A stretch of 64,000 nucleotides of DNA from Nitrospira sp. (GTDB taxonomy: Bacteria > Nitrospirota > Nitrospiria > Nitrospirales > Nitrospiraceae). Below the pieces are notes generated by a model. It was given only the letters and a program-made list of their open reading frames with translations. It did not search any database and had not been told where the DNA came from. This document shows, piece by piece, positions 28,501 through 35,455 of the stretch; positions within the stretch are counted from its first letter, which is position 1, and each line of letters starts with the position of its first letter. Made by a program: the position numbers and the translations under genes. The stretch is from the NCBI GenBank assembly GCA_015709715.1, contig CP054184.1, positions 806,001-870,000 of the forward strand. Reading direction: 5' to 3'.

Positions 28501-29298
28501 TTACATATGCCCCAGCTTCCGCAGCAACTCCATGCCGCGGCCGTCATCCTGCGCGCGCCCCGATCGTTCGGCGATCGTGGTCGTTCGCAGTTCTGAAATG
28601 ATCTGGGGGATCGTTGACGCGCAGGACTTGGCGGTGCCGGTACAGGGTGCGCACCCAAGGCTGCGATAGCGGGTGCCGTCGCCCCGGTCGAAGTACAGAT
28701 CCGGCAACGGGATTTGTTCCAGTTCGAGATACTCCCAGATATTCAGTTCGGTCCAATCCAGCAGTGGGTGCACGCGGATGTGCGAGCCGGTGGGAAAGGT
28801 CGTCTTATACTGGTCCCAGAGCTCCGGAGGCTGATCGCGGAAATCCCATTCGCCCTGTTGATCACGGACTGAAAAGTAGCGCTCCTTCGCACGCGTTCCC
28901 TCTTCATCCGCCCGGATGCCTAGAATGATCGCTGTCCAGCCATGCTGGGTGATCGTCTGTTTGAGCGCCTCGATCTTCAGCGCGGTGCAGCAGGTCACGC
29001 GTCCGGCTGCCGGGCTCATGCCGGCGGCAAGTGCATGCTTGTTCTGGCCGACGACCAGATTGAGCCGCCATTCCCTGCAAATCCGGTCCCGATACTCAAT
29101 CAATCCAGGCATCTCGTACCCCGTATCGATGTGGGCAAGCGGAAAAGGCACATGACCGAAAAACGCCTTGCGCGCCAACCAGAGCAATACCGTCGAGTCT
29201 TTCCCCATTGACCAAAGCATGGCGAGCTCGTCGAAGTGTTGGTAGGCTTCGCGAAGGATATACACACTCTGGTCTTCCAACGCTCGGAGATGTCGCAT
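28501..29298 (-). CDS. cysD: Sulfate adenylyltransferase subunit 2 / PAPS-reductase-family protein (CysD-like)
   Basis: ATP-PPi-loop (N-type ATP pyrophosphatase) protein of 265 aa. PP-loop SMGKDST lies at residues 30-36, and the C-terminal block [16 protein letters not shown] with [18 protein letters not shown] is typical of CysD. CysD forms APS from sulfate and ATP, together with the GTPase CysN. No cysN lies next to it; the downstream side is the dabA-like gene. It may pair with a distant cysN, or serve another sulfur-activation role. The start ATG 29298 is directly before the family N-terminus. Confidence 0.88.
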   Translation of the reverse strand: MRHLRALEDQSVYILREAYQHFDELAMLWSMGKDSTVLLWLARKAFFGHVPFPLAHIDTGYEMPGLIEYRDRICREWRLNLVVGQNKHALAAGMSPAAGRVTCCTALKIEALKQTITQHGWTAIILGIRADEEGTRAKERYFSVRDQQGEWDFRDQPPELWDQYKTTFPTGSHIRVHPLLDWTELNIWEYLELEQIPLPDLYFDRGDGTRYRSLGCAPCTGTAKSCASTIPQIISELRTTTIAERSGRAQDDGRGMELLRKLGHM

Positions 29299-29896
29299 AG
29301 GTGTCAGAGGCTACTTCGCAAATAGTGTTCCTCCAGGCGGTTGCACCCTCCCTTCTTTGCCAACACTCCCGGAAGCACGCATCGTTTCACGAGAAATCGC
29401 TGAAGACTCCGCGCAGCGTCTCATAGAACGAGCGACGACTCTTTCGTGCCCGCAGCCGGAAGCCCTGTGTGTGAATACACGGTCGGCACGAACCGTCGTG
29501 CAGCCTCGCACGGTGGCATGCAAAGGGGCTCCATTTACTCAACTGAGACCGAATGAGTGGGTTGCACAACATTTGACCCGGGAAAGCCGCGACAACGATG
29601 TGGTTACAGGCTCAGGCAAGCATTCTGTGCATAAGTCAAGGGAGATGTTCGGCCTTCTAAAAAATAATTGAGCTATCCACAGCGCGGCGGGAAAAAACCC
29701 GGTGCGGGCGAGATTTTTGAATGCTAATACATATGGGAAAAGCAAGGCCCACAATATCTTGTGGCTACGATGATCAGGATTCGCTATGCCCAAAAAATAG
29801 GCAACGAGGTGTCGGGCGTGATTTGGAGGCGCTCTGCTCACGGAAATCGTACGCTATCAACAGAGATATCCACAGAACTTGGGGAGACGATTTTTT
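29299..29896. other. Intergenic region with three DnaA-box-like 9-mers, flanking the first transposon
   Basis: No supported gene in about 600 bp; the short frames lack family features. The right half is AT-rich. Three 9-mers match TTATCCACA at 8 of 9 positions: 29626-29634 (minus, TTATGCACA), 29673-29681 (CTATCCACA) and 29866-29874 (ATATCCACA). The last 8 bases (29889-29896) are the target duplication of the transposon that follows. Confidence 0.5.
29889..29896. repeat. 8-bp target site duplication, left copy (element 1)
   Basis: GATTTTTT directly abuts the left terminal inverted repeat and is repeated exactly at 31907-31914 after the right one. Eight bases is the known duplication length of IS1595-family elements. 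Confidence 0.9.
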
Positions 29897-29919
29897 GGCA
29901 TTAATATACTAGGCTCATC
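29897..29919 (+). repeat. Left terminal inverted repeat of element 1
   Basis: Starts GGCATTAATATACT and pairs with the right repeat at 31884-31906; the first 14 positions are identical and the remaining nine are partly matched. Confidence 0.88.
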
Positions 29920-29961
29920 ATATAGAGAAACCGTGAATAACTGATGAAAGCAGAGCGGAAA

Positions 29962-30108
29962 TTACTTCTTTTTTGGCTTCTTGGAGAGAGCGGGAATGGC
30001 AGACTTCGGGACGGCAACGACCTTGGACAGGGCGTTCGTAAACCGCTCAAACGGCGTTTGACTCGTCTGAGCCGGTGGGGTACTGTGCTGCTGCGATTTT
30101 CCGGACAT
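29962..30108 (-). CDS. Transposon-borne 48-aa protein
   Basis: Very small gene found by reading the minus strand. It starts MSGKSQQHSTPPAQTSQTPF, has a predicted helix FERFTNALSKVVAVPKSAI, ends with a Lys-rich tail KKPKKK and stops with TAA. GGAGAG lies six bases before the ATG. The F-x-x-F-x-x-x-L-x-x-V-V-x-V-P-K pattern recalls a common family of tiny hypothetical proteins seen in bacterial accessory regions, some of which look like antitoxins; that is from memory. It lies inside the IS1595 element, opposite in strand to the RusA-like gene 74 bp away. Function unknown. Confidence 0.65.
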   Translation of the reverse strand: MSGKSQQHSTPPAQTSQTPFERFTNALSKVVAVPKSAIPALSKKPKKK

Positions 30109-30181
30109 GTTTCTCTCCGCTTTGGTGTTCGTTGGCGCGAACGGCCTAGCGTAAGCTACACCTTAGCACAGGGAGAAAATC

Positions 30182-30856
30182 ATGTCTAACGTGACCGATA
30201 TCCAGCATGACACAGATCAATGCGATGACCTACTCGGAGACGACATAGTGGAATTTTTTCTGCGCTACCAAGGGCCATTGCCTACTTGCTCGCGAACATC
30301 GTCAAGGACACCAGAAAAAGATGCCATCAGGAGAATCTTGTCGCCGCAATTAAAAGATTTTTGGGAAAAACATCCAGGCCTTAATGAACGCATAGCGGCC
30401 GCAGAGATCGTTGAAAGAACTATAAAAGGAAGAGGAATTTTTGATAAGGAAAGTGCCCCAAATAAATCACCGTGCTACCATGTTCCATTCAAGGGATGGA
30501 GATTCATACCATTAGTTGTGCGGGCGAGGAGATGGGTATGCGATCTAAAAATTACTTTTTTGCGTCGTCATGAGCCAGGCGACATTATCAGTGGAGGAGA
30601 CATAGACAATCGCCTAAAAACCTTATTTGACGCGCTACGGATTCCAGGGAATGCTGAAGAAACCGTGGGCCAGCACCAAGGAGAAATTGACGATAAGGTA
30701 TTTTGCCTTTTAGAAGATGATGCGCTTATTACTAGCCTGTCGGTTGATACAGAGAGGCTTTACGGTCCGGTTGACGAGTCATTATCTGAGGCCGATGTAA
30801 ATATACTCATGCGCGTGACCATTAAAAAGTATAACCGTGACTTAGGTTTGGTTTGA
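30182..30856 (+). CDS. RusA-like nuclease-fold protein, transposon passenger
   Basis: Protein of 224 aa with no complete family match that I recognise. Residues 138-152 read SGGDIDNRLKTLFDA, that is D140-x-D142-N143-x-x-K146, followed by D179-D180 in LLEDDALITSLSVD. This is the catalytic layout of the RusA Holliday-junction resolvase (DxDNxxK and a later DD). RusA itself is about 120 aa, so there is an extra N-terminal domain of about 110 aa. A GGGAGA site precedes the ATG by six bases. Codon use is AT-rich like the rest of the element. A DNA-repair, restriction or toxin-like nuclease role is possible; the fold call is by motif only. Confidence 0.55.
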   Translation: MSNVTDIQHDTDQCDDLLGDDIVEFFLRYQGPLPTCSRTSSRTPEKDAIRRILSPQLKDFWEKHPGLNERIAAAEIVERTIKGRGIFDKESAPNKSPCYHVPFKGWRFIPLVVRARRWVCDLKITFLRRHEPGDIISGGDIDNRLKTLFDALRIPGNAEETVGQHQGEIDDKVFCLLEDDALITSLSVDTERLYGPVDESLSEADVNILMRVTIKKYNRDLGLV

Positions 30857-30905
30857 ACTGCGCCTCCCCCTCCCCTGCCTCTTATAACCATCTGGCTCTT
30901 CAGCC

Positions 30906-31838
30906 TTAGCACGTCGTTTGACCGATGAGTTCGCGATACTGAACACGCTTGCCTTGAATCTTTGACAGGGCCAGCATGAACCGCCCTTGATCGTTATCCT
31001 TCCGAGTATTGAAACGGAAGGATTGCTCATCAAGATAGCGGAACAAGTGGAACGGTTCAACGCTGATGTAGGTGCCTTTGATTCCCCGCTTTAGCAAGCT
31101 CCAATAGTTCTCAATGCTGTTGGTGTGAATGTTGCCCTGCACGTATCGCTCAGCGTGGTTGATAACCTGGTGCGCATATTCGCGGCCAACCTTCACATAG
31201 GCGTGAGCCTCATCGCTGTAGAGGTTCGATCCATGGACCACATGGCTCTTGATGGTCTGCTCAATCAGCTTGCCAGATGCGCGGTTGAGCATGGCGGTTC
31301 GGACTTCGCCCTTGCGCTCTAACATCCCCACTACCACGGCTTTGCGGAACGAGCCTTCATTCTTCAGCACCTTCTCTTGTTTGTCCTTGTGCATGTTGCG
31401 AGCTTTTCCGCCGATATAGGTCTCATCCACTTCAACTTCGCCCATCAACTTCCGATCAATCGACCCATGCTGTAGGGCCAAGCGAATCCGATGCATCATG
31501 AACCAGCTAGTTTTCTGAGTGACCCCAAGGCTACGGGCTACCTCATAGGATGAAACGCCATTCTTGGCATTGGTCAGCATCCAGAGAGCACAGAACCATT
31601 TATCCAGCTTGATGGGACTATCCTCGAAGATGGTCCCGACCTTCGCGCTGTACTGCTTCCGGCACATCTTGCACTGATAGATCGCCCGCGACTTCACATA
31701 GCCGTGTTCATGTGAACGGCAGTTGGGGCAAACCGGACCCTGCGGCCAGCGCATCGCACTCAGCAAGTCCTGACAGCGTTGCGGATCGGCAAAGTATTGG
31801 ATGGCTTCTTGAAGAGTGGTTGGCAGGGTCGGATTCAT
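30906..31838 (-). CDS. IS1595-family (ISXO2-like) transposase
   Basis: DDE-type transposase of 310 aa that mobilises element 1. An N-terminal zinc-ribbon (CPNCRSHEHG...CKMCRKQYS) is followed by the helical region KLDKWFCALWMLTNAKNG and the catalytic domain. Catalytic acidic residues lie in GEVEVDETYIGGK and YSDEAHAYV, and the IS1595 signature HTNSIENYWSLLKRGIKGTY is present. Length and intact motifs suggest it is functional. It is distantly related to the transposase of element 2 at 33082. A short gap separates the gene from the right inverted repeat, where its promoter must lie. Confidence 0.95.
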   Translation of the reverse strand: MNPTLPTTLQEAIQYFADPQRCQDLLSAMRWPQGPVCPNCRSHEHGYVKSRAIYQCKMCRKQYSAKVGTIFEDSPIKLDKWFCALWMLTNAKNGVSSYEVARSLGVTQKTSWFMMHRIRLALQHGSIDRKLMGEVEVDETYIGGKARNMHKDKQEKVLKNEGSFRKAVVVGMLERKGEVRTAMLNRASGKLIEQTIKSHVVHGSNLYSDEAHAYVKVGREYAHQVINHAERYVQGNIHTNSIENYWSLLKRGIKGTYISVEPFHLFRYLDEQSFRFNTRKDNDQGRFMLALSKIQGKRVQYRELIGQTTC

Positions 31839-31883
31839 GGGCTACCTCCGTGTTCGTGAGTCGGATTCTAGCCCCATTTCTAC

Positions 31884-31906
31884 GATGTGTCAAGTATATT
31901 AATGCC
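31884..31906 (-). repeat. Right terminal inverted repeat of element 1
   Basis: Read on the minus strand from 31906 it begins GGCATTAATATACT, identical to the left end, and continues TTGACACAT. Confidence 0.88.
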
Positions 31907-31914
31907 GATTTTTT
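31907..31914. repeat. 8-bp target site duplication, right copy (element 1)
   Basis: GATTTTTT, identical to 29889-29896. Confidence 0.9.
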
Positions 31915-31925
31915 CTCCGTTCAGG

Positions 31926-31933
31926 GCATTTTC
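31926..31933. repeat. 8-bp target site duplication, left copy (element 2)
   Basis: GCATTTTC immediately before the left terminal repeat of element 2; an identical copy is at 34053-34060. Confidence 0.9.
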
Positions 31934-31958
31934 GGCGATTGTAACCTTCTTGACACCC
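31934..31958 (+). repeat. Left terminal inverted repeat of element 2
   Basis: Begins GGCGATTGTAACC and ends TTGACACCC; pairs with 34028-34052. Confidence 0.88.
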
Positions 31959-31993
31959 AACATGGGATAAGGATAAAAGGATGGATATTTGCG

Positions 31994-32959
31994 CTAGTCG
32001 GCGTCGTTACCTTCTTCGCAGTAGTGCATAGTGCCAGGGCTGATGTCTGGTCCGCCATGCATAAACCGAAACTTAGTGGTTCGATTTATGCCGAAAATGT
32101 CTCTGTACAATACTTGCCCCCAGGCGTACAGCCGATATTGGGAACCGTCCTGTATGGCAGCGATCGCCTTAGCGGTCAAAATGGGCGGGCCTTTGTGTTC
32201 GGCGACAAAGTCTGCTCCCGGCGCAATGACTGTTTTAATCATGGGGCTGCTAGGATCTGGTCCTGGCGGTTCCTCTCTGAGCGGGAAAGGCAGAATCCCC
32301 ATATTCGTCCAATGGAATACGTCATGGGCAGGCGTTTGCCCAGCATTCTTGATGAAAATACGAAACTCTGGAGCAGCAGGGGCGGAAAGATTGGGGCATT
32401 TTTCGACCCCCACGAAAAGATAAGCGCGCAGTTGCCTTTCAGCGGTGTCCTGCATCGCCTTAACAGTTTTAGTAGTCGCGTCAGCTGCGTCCTGGGCTGC
32501 TTTAGCGGCCACTCTATTGGCCTCAACTTGGTCCCTGATGGCCCGAAGGCTGAAAATCGCGATGCCAGCCGTTATCCCAGCTATGACAGCCGTAGTGCTA
32601 GTAGCGAGAGCCGACACCGCAGTCCAAATCAGCACCCACCTATCGTTCGTCGATTCTTCATCGCGCTCGGCTCTCTTGTAGGCGCGTTCTTGTGCGGATT
32701 CTGGAGTTTCAAGGCTTTTGATGATAAGCGGTTGGTCCTGAGTGCCACGCTTGTCATATGCGGACTGTTGATTGGATTCGGTGGGATGGGGATACTTTGG
32801 GTGACTGGGTTTAGGTGGAGTTGGGGTTGGTGGATTTGATGCTTCTTTATTTCTTGGCTGGTCTTGGTTTAATGGCGCGCTTGCTGCGTGGCGTAGGCTG
32901 TTTAGGCTCAGCCACAATACGGCCAGGATCAGCACGGATGAGAGCAGTAATCGCTTCAT
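31994..32959 (-). CDS. Transposon-borne membrane protein of unknown function
   Basis: Protein of about 321 aa from ATG 32959. The N-terminus MKRLLLSSVLILAVLWLSLN looks like a signal or anchor helix. A Pro-rich disordered linker follows, then a second hydrophobic segment (WTAVSALATSTTAVIAGITA) and an Ala-rich coiled coil (VEANRVAAKAAQDAADATTK). The C-terminal soluble domain starts RQLRAYLFVGVEKC, with KNAGQTPAHDV and VLYRDIFGINRTTKF. This architecture is common among hypothetical proteins in accessory regions, but I know no function. Its start lies inside the small gene at 32847-33002 in another frame, an overlap of 113 bp, so either the true start is downstream or the frames overlap. Confidence 0.65.
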   Translation of the reverse strand: MKRLLLSSVLILAVLWLSLNSLRHAASAPLNQDQPRNKEASNPPTPTPPKPSHPKYPHPTESNQQSAYDKRGTQDQPLIIKSLETPESAQERAYKRAERDEESTNDRWVLIWTAVSALATSTTAVIAGITAGIAIFSLRAIRDQVEANRVAAKAAQDAADATTKTVKAMQDTAERQLRAYLFVGVEKCPNLSAPAAPEFRIFIKNAGQTPAHDVFHWTNMGILPFPLREEPPGPDPSSPMIKTVIAPGADFVAEHKGPPILTAKAIAAIQDGSQYRLYAWGQVLYRDIFGINRTTKFRFMHGGPDISPGTMHYCEEGNDAD

Positions 32960-33002
32960 CAAAGGTCAACGGCCAGAGTGAAACTGGCTTCGCTTTTGGC
33001 AT
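32847..33002 (-). CDS. Transposon-borne 51-aa protein
   Basis: Hidden small gene: starts MPKAKPVSLWPLTFDEAITA, continues LIRADPGRI and ends in a basic tail (RAIKPRPAKK) with TAA. A textbook CAGGAGGA ribosome-binding site precedes the ATG. The pattern PLTFDEAITALIRADP resembles a widespread class of tiny hypothetical proteins (helical ExALxxLLxxxP core plus Lys/Arg tail), by recall. Like the 48-aa gene of element 1 it is a short helix with a basic tail, so both transposons carry a similar type of micro-protein. It overlaps the start of the membrane protein gene out of frame. Confidence 0.6.
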   Translation of the reverse strand: MPKAKPVSLWPLTFDEAITALIRADPGRIVAEPKQPTPRSKRAIKPRPAKK

Positions 33003-33081
33003 AAATCCTCCTGGAATGGCAAGCGTAGTTGAACATTCTTCTGCATATACTTCATCTGAGCACGCTGTGCCGGCGGCGTAC

Positions 33082-33981
33082 TCAGCAGTTTGCTACAACC
33101 GTGGTGAAGATGTCCGCATTCTTGCGGTTGTTATGACGGAACGAGAACTCGGCCAGGTACAGCGGCAAATAGGCTTTGCTGACATTGTGATAGGTGCCCA
33201 TCACGCCACGCTTCAACAAGCTCCAAAAGCTATCAATGTTAGCCGTGTGGACGTTCCCGCGCACATATTCACCCTGCGAGTGATTCACGCTCTGGTGCGG
33301 CAATTCACGCTTCAATCGGGCATAGCCCGTATGATCATCGGTCGCAACCAGGGACACGCGAGTATCGACCGCCTTACGAACAAAGCTGCTCAACGTCACG
33401 CGATCCGTATTCTCAATGATTTCACAGACCACGTTGCCCTTGCGAGCAATCGCGCCGATCACGCCGATCTTTCCGCCAGAGATACCGGCGAAATGGGTTT
33501 TCTTGCTCCGGTGACGGTTCTTATCTTTGCCTCCGATATAGGTCTCGTCAATTTCCACTTCGCCCATGAGCTTTGCAAAGCTGCCATCCTTCATGGCGGC
33601 TCTGATCCTGTGGCACATATACCAGGCGGTTTTATAGGCTCCGCTGCCGATCTGCCGCTGGATCTGCAAGGCGCTGATACCCTTCTTGCTCTGCGTCATC
33701 AGATAGATAACCTGGAACCAGACGCGAAGGTCATAGTTGGTGTTCTCAAATACGGTTTTGGTGATGACGGAGAAACGGTAACCGTTCCGTCCGCCGCAAT
33801 CCTTGCCCTTACAGACCCAGTGATACGGCTTGGACTTCAGCTCATAGACTTTGTTATTGCCGCAACGCGGGCACTCAACGCCATTCGGCCAGCGGCGTTC
33901 CTGCAAGAACTGCTTGCAGGCTTCTTCGGTCGAAAACCGCTGCATGAGTTGCGAGAGGGTTTGGGTCGGCTTGATCGTCAT
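33082..33981 (-). CDS. IS1595-family (ISXO2-like) transposase
   Basis: Transposase of 299 aa for element 2. The N-terminal zinc ribbon (CPRCGNNKVYELKSK, then CKGKDCGGRNGYRFS) is followed by the DDE domain with GEVEIDETYIGGK, VATDDHTGYARL and HTANIDSFWSLLKRGVMGTY. It is intact and of normal length for the family. It differs clearly in sequence from the transposase of element 1, so the pair did not arise by recent duplication of one element. The gene is followed at its 3' side by the passenger genes on the same strand. Confidence 0.95.
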   Translation of the reverse strand: MTIKPTQTLSQLMQRFSTEEACKQFLQERRWPNGVECPRCGNNKVYELKSKPYHWVCKGKDCGGRNGYRFSVITKTVFENTNYDLRVWFQVIYLMTQSKKGISALQIQRQIGSGAYKTAWYMCHRIRAAMKDGSFAKLMGEVEIDETYIGGKDKNRHRSKKTHFAGISGGKIGVIGAIARKGNVVCEIIENTDRVTLSSFVRKAVDTRVSLVATDDHTGYARLKRELPHQSVNHSQGEYVRGNVHTANIDSFWSLLKRGVMGTYHNVSKAYLPLYLAEFSFRHNNRKNADIFTTVVANC

Positions 33982-34027
33982 GGGCTATCCTCCGTTCAGA
34001 TGATCGGAGTATAGCGGTTTCATGAGC

Positions 34028-34052
34028 GGGTGTCAAGTGGGTTATAATCGCC
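34028..34052 (-). repeat. Right terminal inverted repeat of element 2
   Basis: On the minus strand from 34052 it reads GGCGATTATAACCC followed by ACTTGACACCC, matching the left end at 22 of 25 positions. Confidence 0.88.
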
Positions 34053-34060
34053 GCATTTTC
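34053..34060. repeat. 8-bp target site duplication, right copy (element 2)
   Basis: GCATTTTC, identical to 31926-31933. Confidence 0.9.
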
Positions 34061-34150
34061 CTGATTGCAACGAATGCGCCTTTCCCCTAGAATGCGTCCC
34101 CATTTTCCCTCTCGAAGAACGGCCGCTTGGTGGGGTGAAGTCACTCTCCA

Positions 34151-35455
34151 TCACATCATGATTCCGATCGGCGAGACCGCGTGGGGCTCCGATAGACGAA
34201 GATAGTTCATTCCTATCCCTGCAAGCCCAAGCATCAGACCAGGATGTTCCCACCCGTTTGGTATGCCACATTGCCATTGTCCCTGATGGGAACCCGACAA
34301 CTGAAGTCCTTGGTCGCCAATGCTGCGAGCCCAGGCGAGATATTCTGCAGCCCCCAAGATCTGATACGCATACATAAGCAAATCGACAATGCTTCCCAGA
34401 CCATGACAGACACTGAAATTCGCATCATAGCCCCACGTCGGAGACTGGTACTGCTGAAATCGGCGCAAAAACCTTTCTGCGGCATGGATTGCAGCGCCCA
34501 CCTCCGCGAGAAACGTTTCACTTTTCGAAATTTCATAAAAACGCAGTCTCGTTAACCCGATACCGGCGGCTCCATGACACCAGAAGACTGGATAGGCCGC
34601 ACCAGACGGTTGTTCTTGACCGAAGAACTCCGGTGTGATGCCGCGAATGTCCGCCCAATTGCTTTCCTTACGGCTAAACCACCCTCGTTCATATCGCAGT
34701 CCCTCGAGCGCAATCTCCCGAGGCTCTGGTGCCCCCGTGGCCGCATGGTACTCCATGAGCGCATACGCGACTCCGGAGGCGCCGTGTCCCATGCCACAGA
34801 GTGCGGGATCAAACGATCCATCGTCCGTGATACCCCACGCTCGTCCGGACATGCTTTGTCTCGAACTGGTGACCAGTCGTTGCGCGAGTTCCCCTGCAAA
34901 CTCCACGAATGTTTTCTCACCTAACACTTTGGCAAACCACAAGGAAGCAACCAGAATTCCAGCCAATCCGTCGACGATATCGGTGCCCGGGGCACTGGAC
35001 GAAGATCTCAGCCGTAACACGACTCTGTTTGCTAGAGAGGCTCCTCGTTCGATGAGGGCGGTGTTTTTTGTAAGCTGCCCCACGCGCAAGGTCGCGAAAG
35101 CGATGCCCGCAAGACCAGTATGCAGCCCGAGGCTGCCGTCTGTTCCACCCGACGTGAGCCAATGGCTCTGCTCTAGGGCTCCGTTGGCAGCTCTGAGACA
35201 ACGAGCATCTCCGGTTCGTTTCCAGACTTCTGCCAAAAAAATGGCAATACCTGCGGTCCCGGAGTACAGCGATTCATCGACGGATCCATGGATGGTCTTC
35301 CAATGTCCGTGCATGAAGCGAACCTCATCCCCGGTCCACGTGCACACGTTCCCATTCCATATGGCAGAGGTGACTAGTCGATGGGCGATCTGCACAGCGA
35401 CGTGCCGATATGGGCAGCGACTCCGTTGCACTGGCTGATGTTCCTTCGGAATCAT
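34151..35455 (-). CDS. LanC-like lanthionine cyclase
   Basis: LanC-family protein of 434 aa with the (alpha/alpha) toroid fold. The zinc ligands are present and spaced as in nisin cyclase: C293 (FWCHGAAGIGL), then C350-H351 (SVCHGLGSIVD). The CGMGHGASGVAYAL segment supplies the candidate acid/base His, and GTAGIAIFLAEV and GLAGIAFATL are the repeated GxxG helix turns. LanC enzymes add Cys thiols to dehydro-amino acids to form lanthionine rings. The gene is stand-alone, not fused to a dehydratase; that partner function would be the kinase plus HopA1-like pair just upstream, whose last base it overlaps (TGATG). Confidence 0.9.
   Translation of the reverse strand: MIPKEHQPVQRSRCPYRHVAVQIAHRLVTSAIWNGNVCTWTGDEVRFMHGHWKTIHGSVDESLYSGTAGIAIFLAEVWKRTGDARCLRAANGALEQSHWLTSGGTDGSLGLHTGLAGIAFATLRVGQLTKNTALIERGASLANRVVLRLRSSSSAPGTDIVDGLAGILVASLWFAKVLGEKTFVEFAGELAQRLVTSSRQSMSGRAWGITDDGSFDPALCGMGHGASGVAYALMEYHAATGAPEPREIALEGLRYERGWFSRKESNWADIRGITPEFFGQEQPSGAAYPVFWCHGAAGIGLTRLRFYEISKSETFLAEVGAAIHAAERFLRRFQQYQSPTWGYDANFSVCHGLGSIVDLLMYAYQILGAAEYLAWARSIGDQGLQLSGSHQGQWQCGIPNGWEHPGLMLGLAGIGMNYLRLSEPHAVSPIGIMM

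Larger units (their letters stand above)
29897..31906. mobile_element. IS1595-family transposon 1 (2010 bp) with passenger genes
   Basis: Complete element. The left end at 29897 and the right end at 31906 are inverted repeats whose first 14 bases, GGCATTAATATACT, are identical; similarity continues with mismatches to about 23 bp. It is flanked by the perfect 8-bp duplication GATTTTTT. Inside are a minus-strand IS1595 transposase (30906-31838), a plus-strand RusA-like gene (30182-30856) and a minus-strand 48-aa protein (29962-30108). Base composition is clearly more AT-rich than the surrounding chromosome, pointing to recent transfer. Confidence 0.92.
31934..34052. mobile_element. IS1595-family transposon 2 (2119 bp) with passenger genes
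   Basis: Complete second element, only 27 bp from the first. The ends 31934-31958 and 34028-34052 are inverted repeats beginning GGCGATT and sharing CTTGACACCC; 22 of 25 positions match. Perfect 8-bp duplications GCATTTTC flank it. It carries a minus-strand IS1595 transposase (33082-33981), a 51-aa protein (32847-33002) and a membrane protein (31994-32959). The inner TTGACAC of its ends is shared with the right end of element 1, so the elements are related but distinct. Confidence 0.92.

Noticed and set aside
29357..29671. 104-aa plus-strand frame in the cysD-transposon gap
   Set aside because: No ribosome-binding site, no family pattern and codon use unlike the neighbours.
29944..30189. 81-aa plus-strand frame at the left end of element 1
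   Set aside because: Antisense to the 48-aa gene, which has a better ribosome-binding site and a family-like sequence.
31712..32839. 375-aa plus-strand open frame spanning the end of element 1 and the start of element 2
   Set aside because: It crosses two independent transposon ends and the 27-bp junction, so it cannot be an old gene; it is antisense to the transposon membrane protein.
32815..34014. 399-aa plus-strand open frame opposite the second transposase
   Set aside because: Fully antisense to an intact IS1595 transposase; no recognisable features.
29897..34052. A single composite transposon or integron spanning both transposases
   Set aside because: Each element has its own inverted repeats and its own distinct 8-bp duplication, so they are separate insertions.
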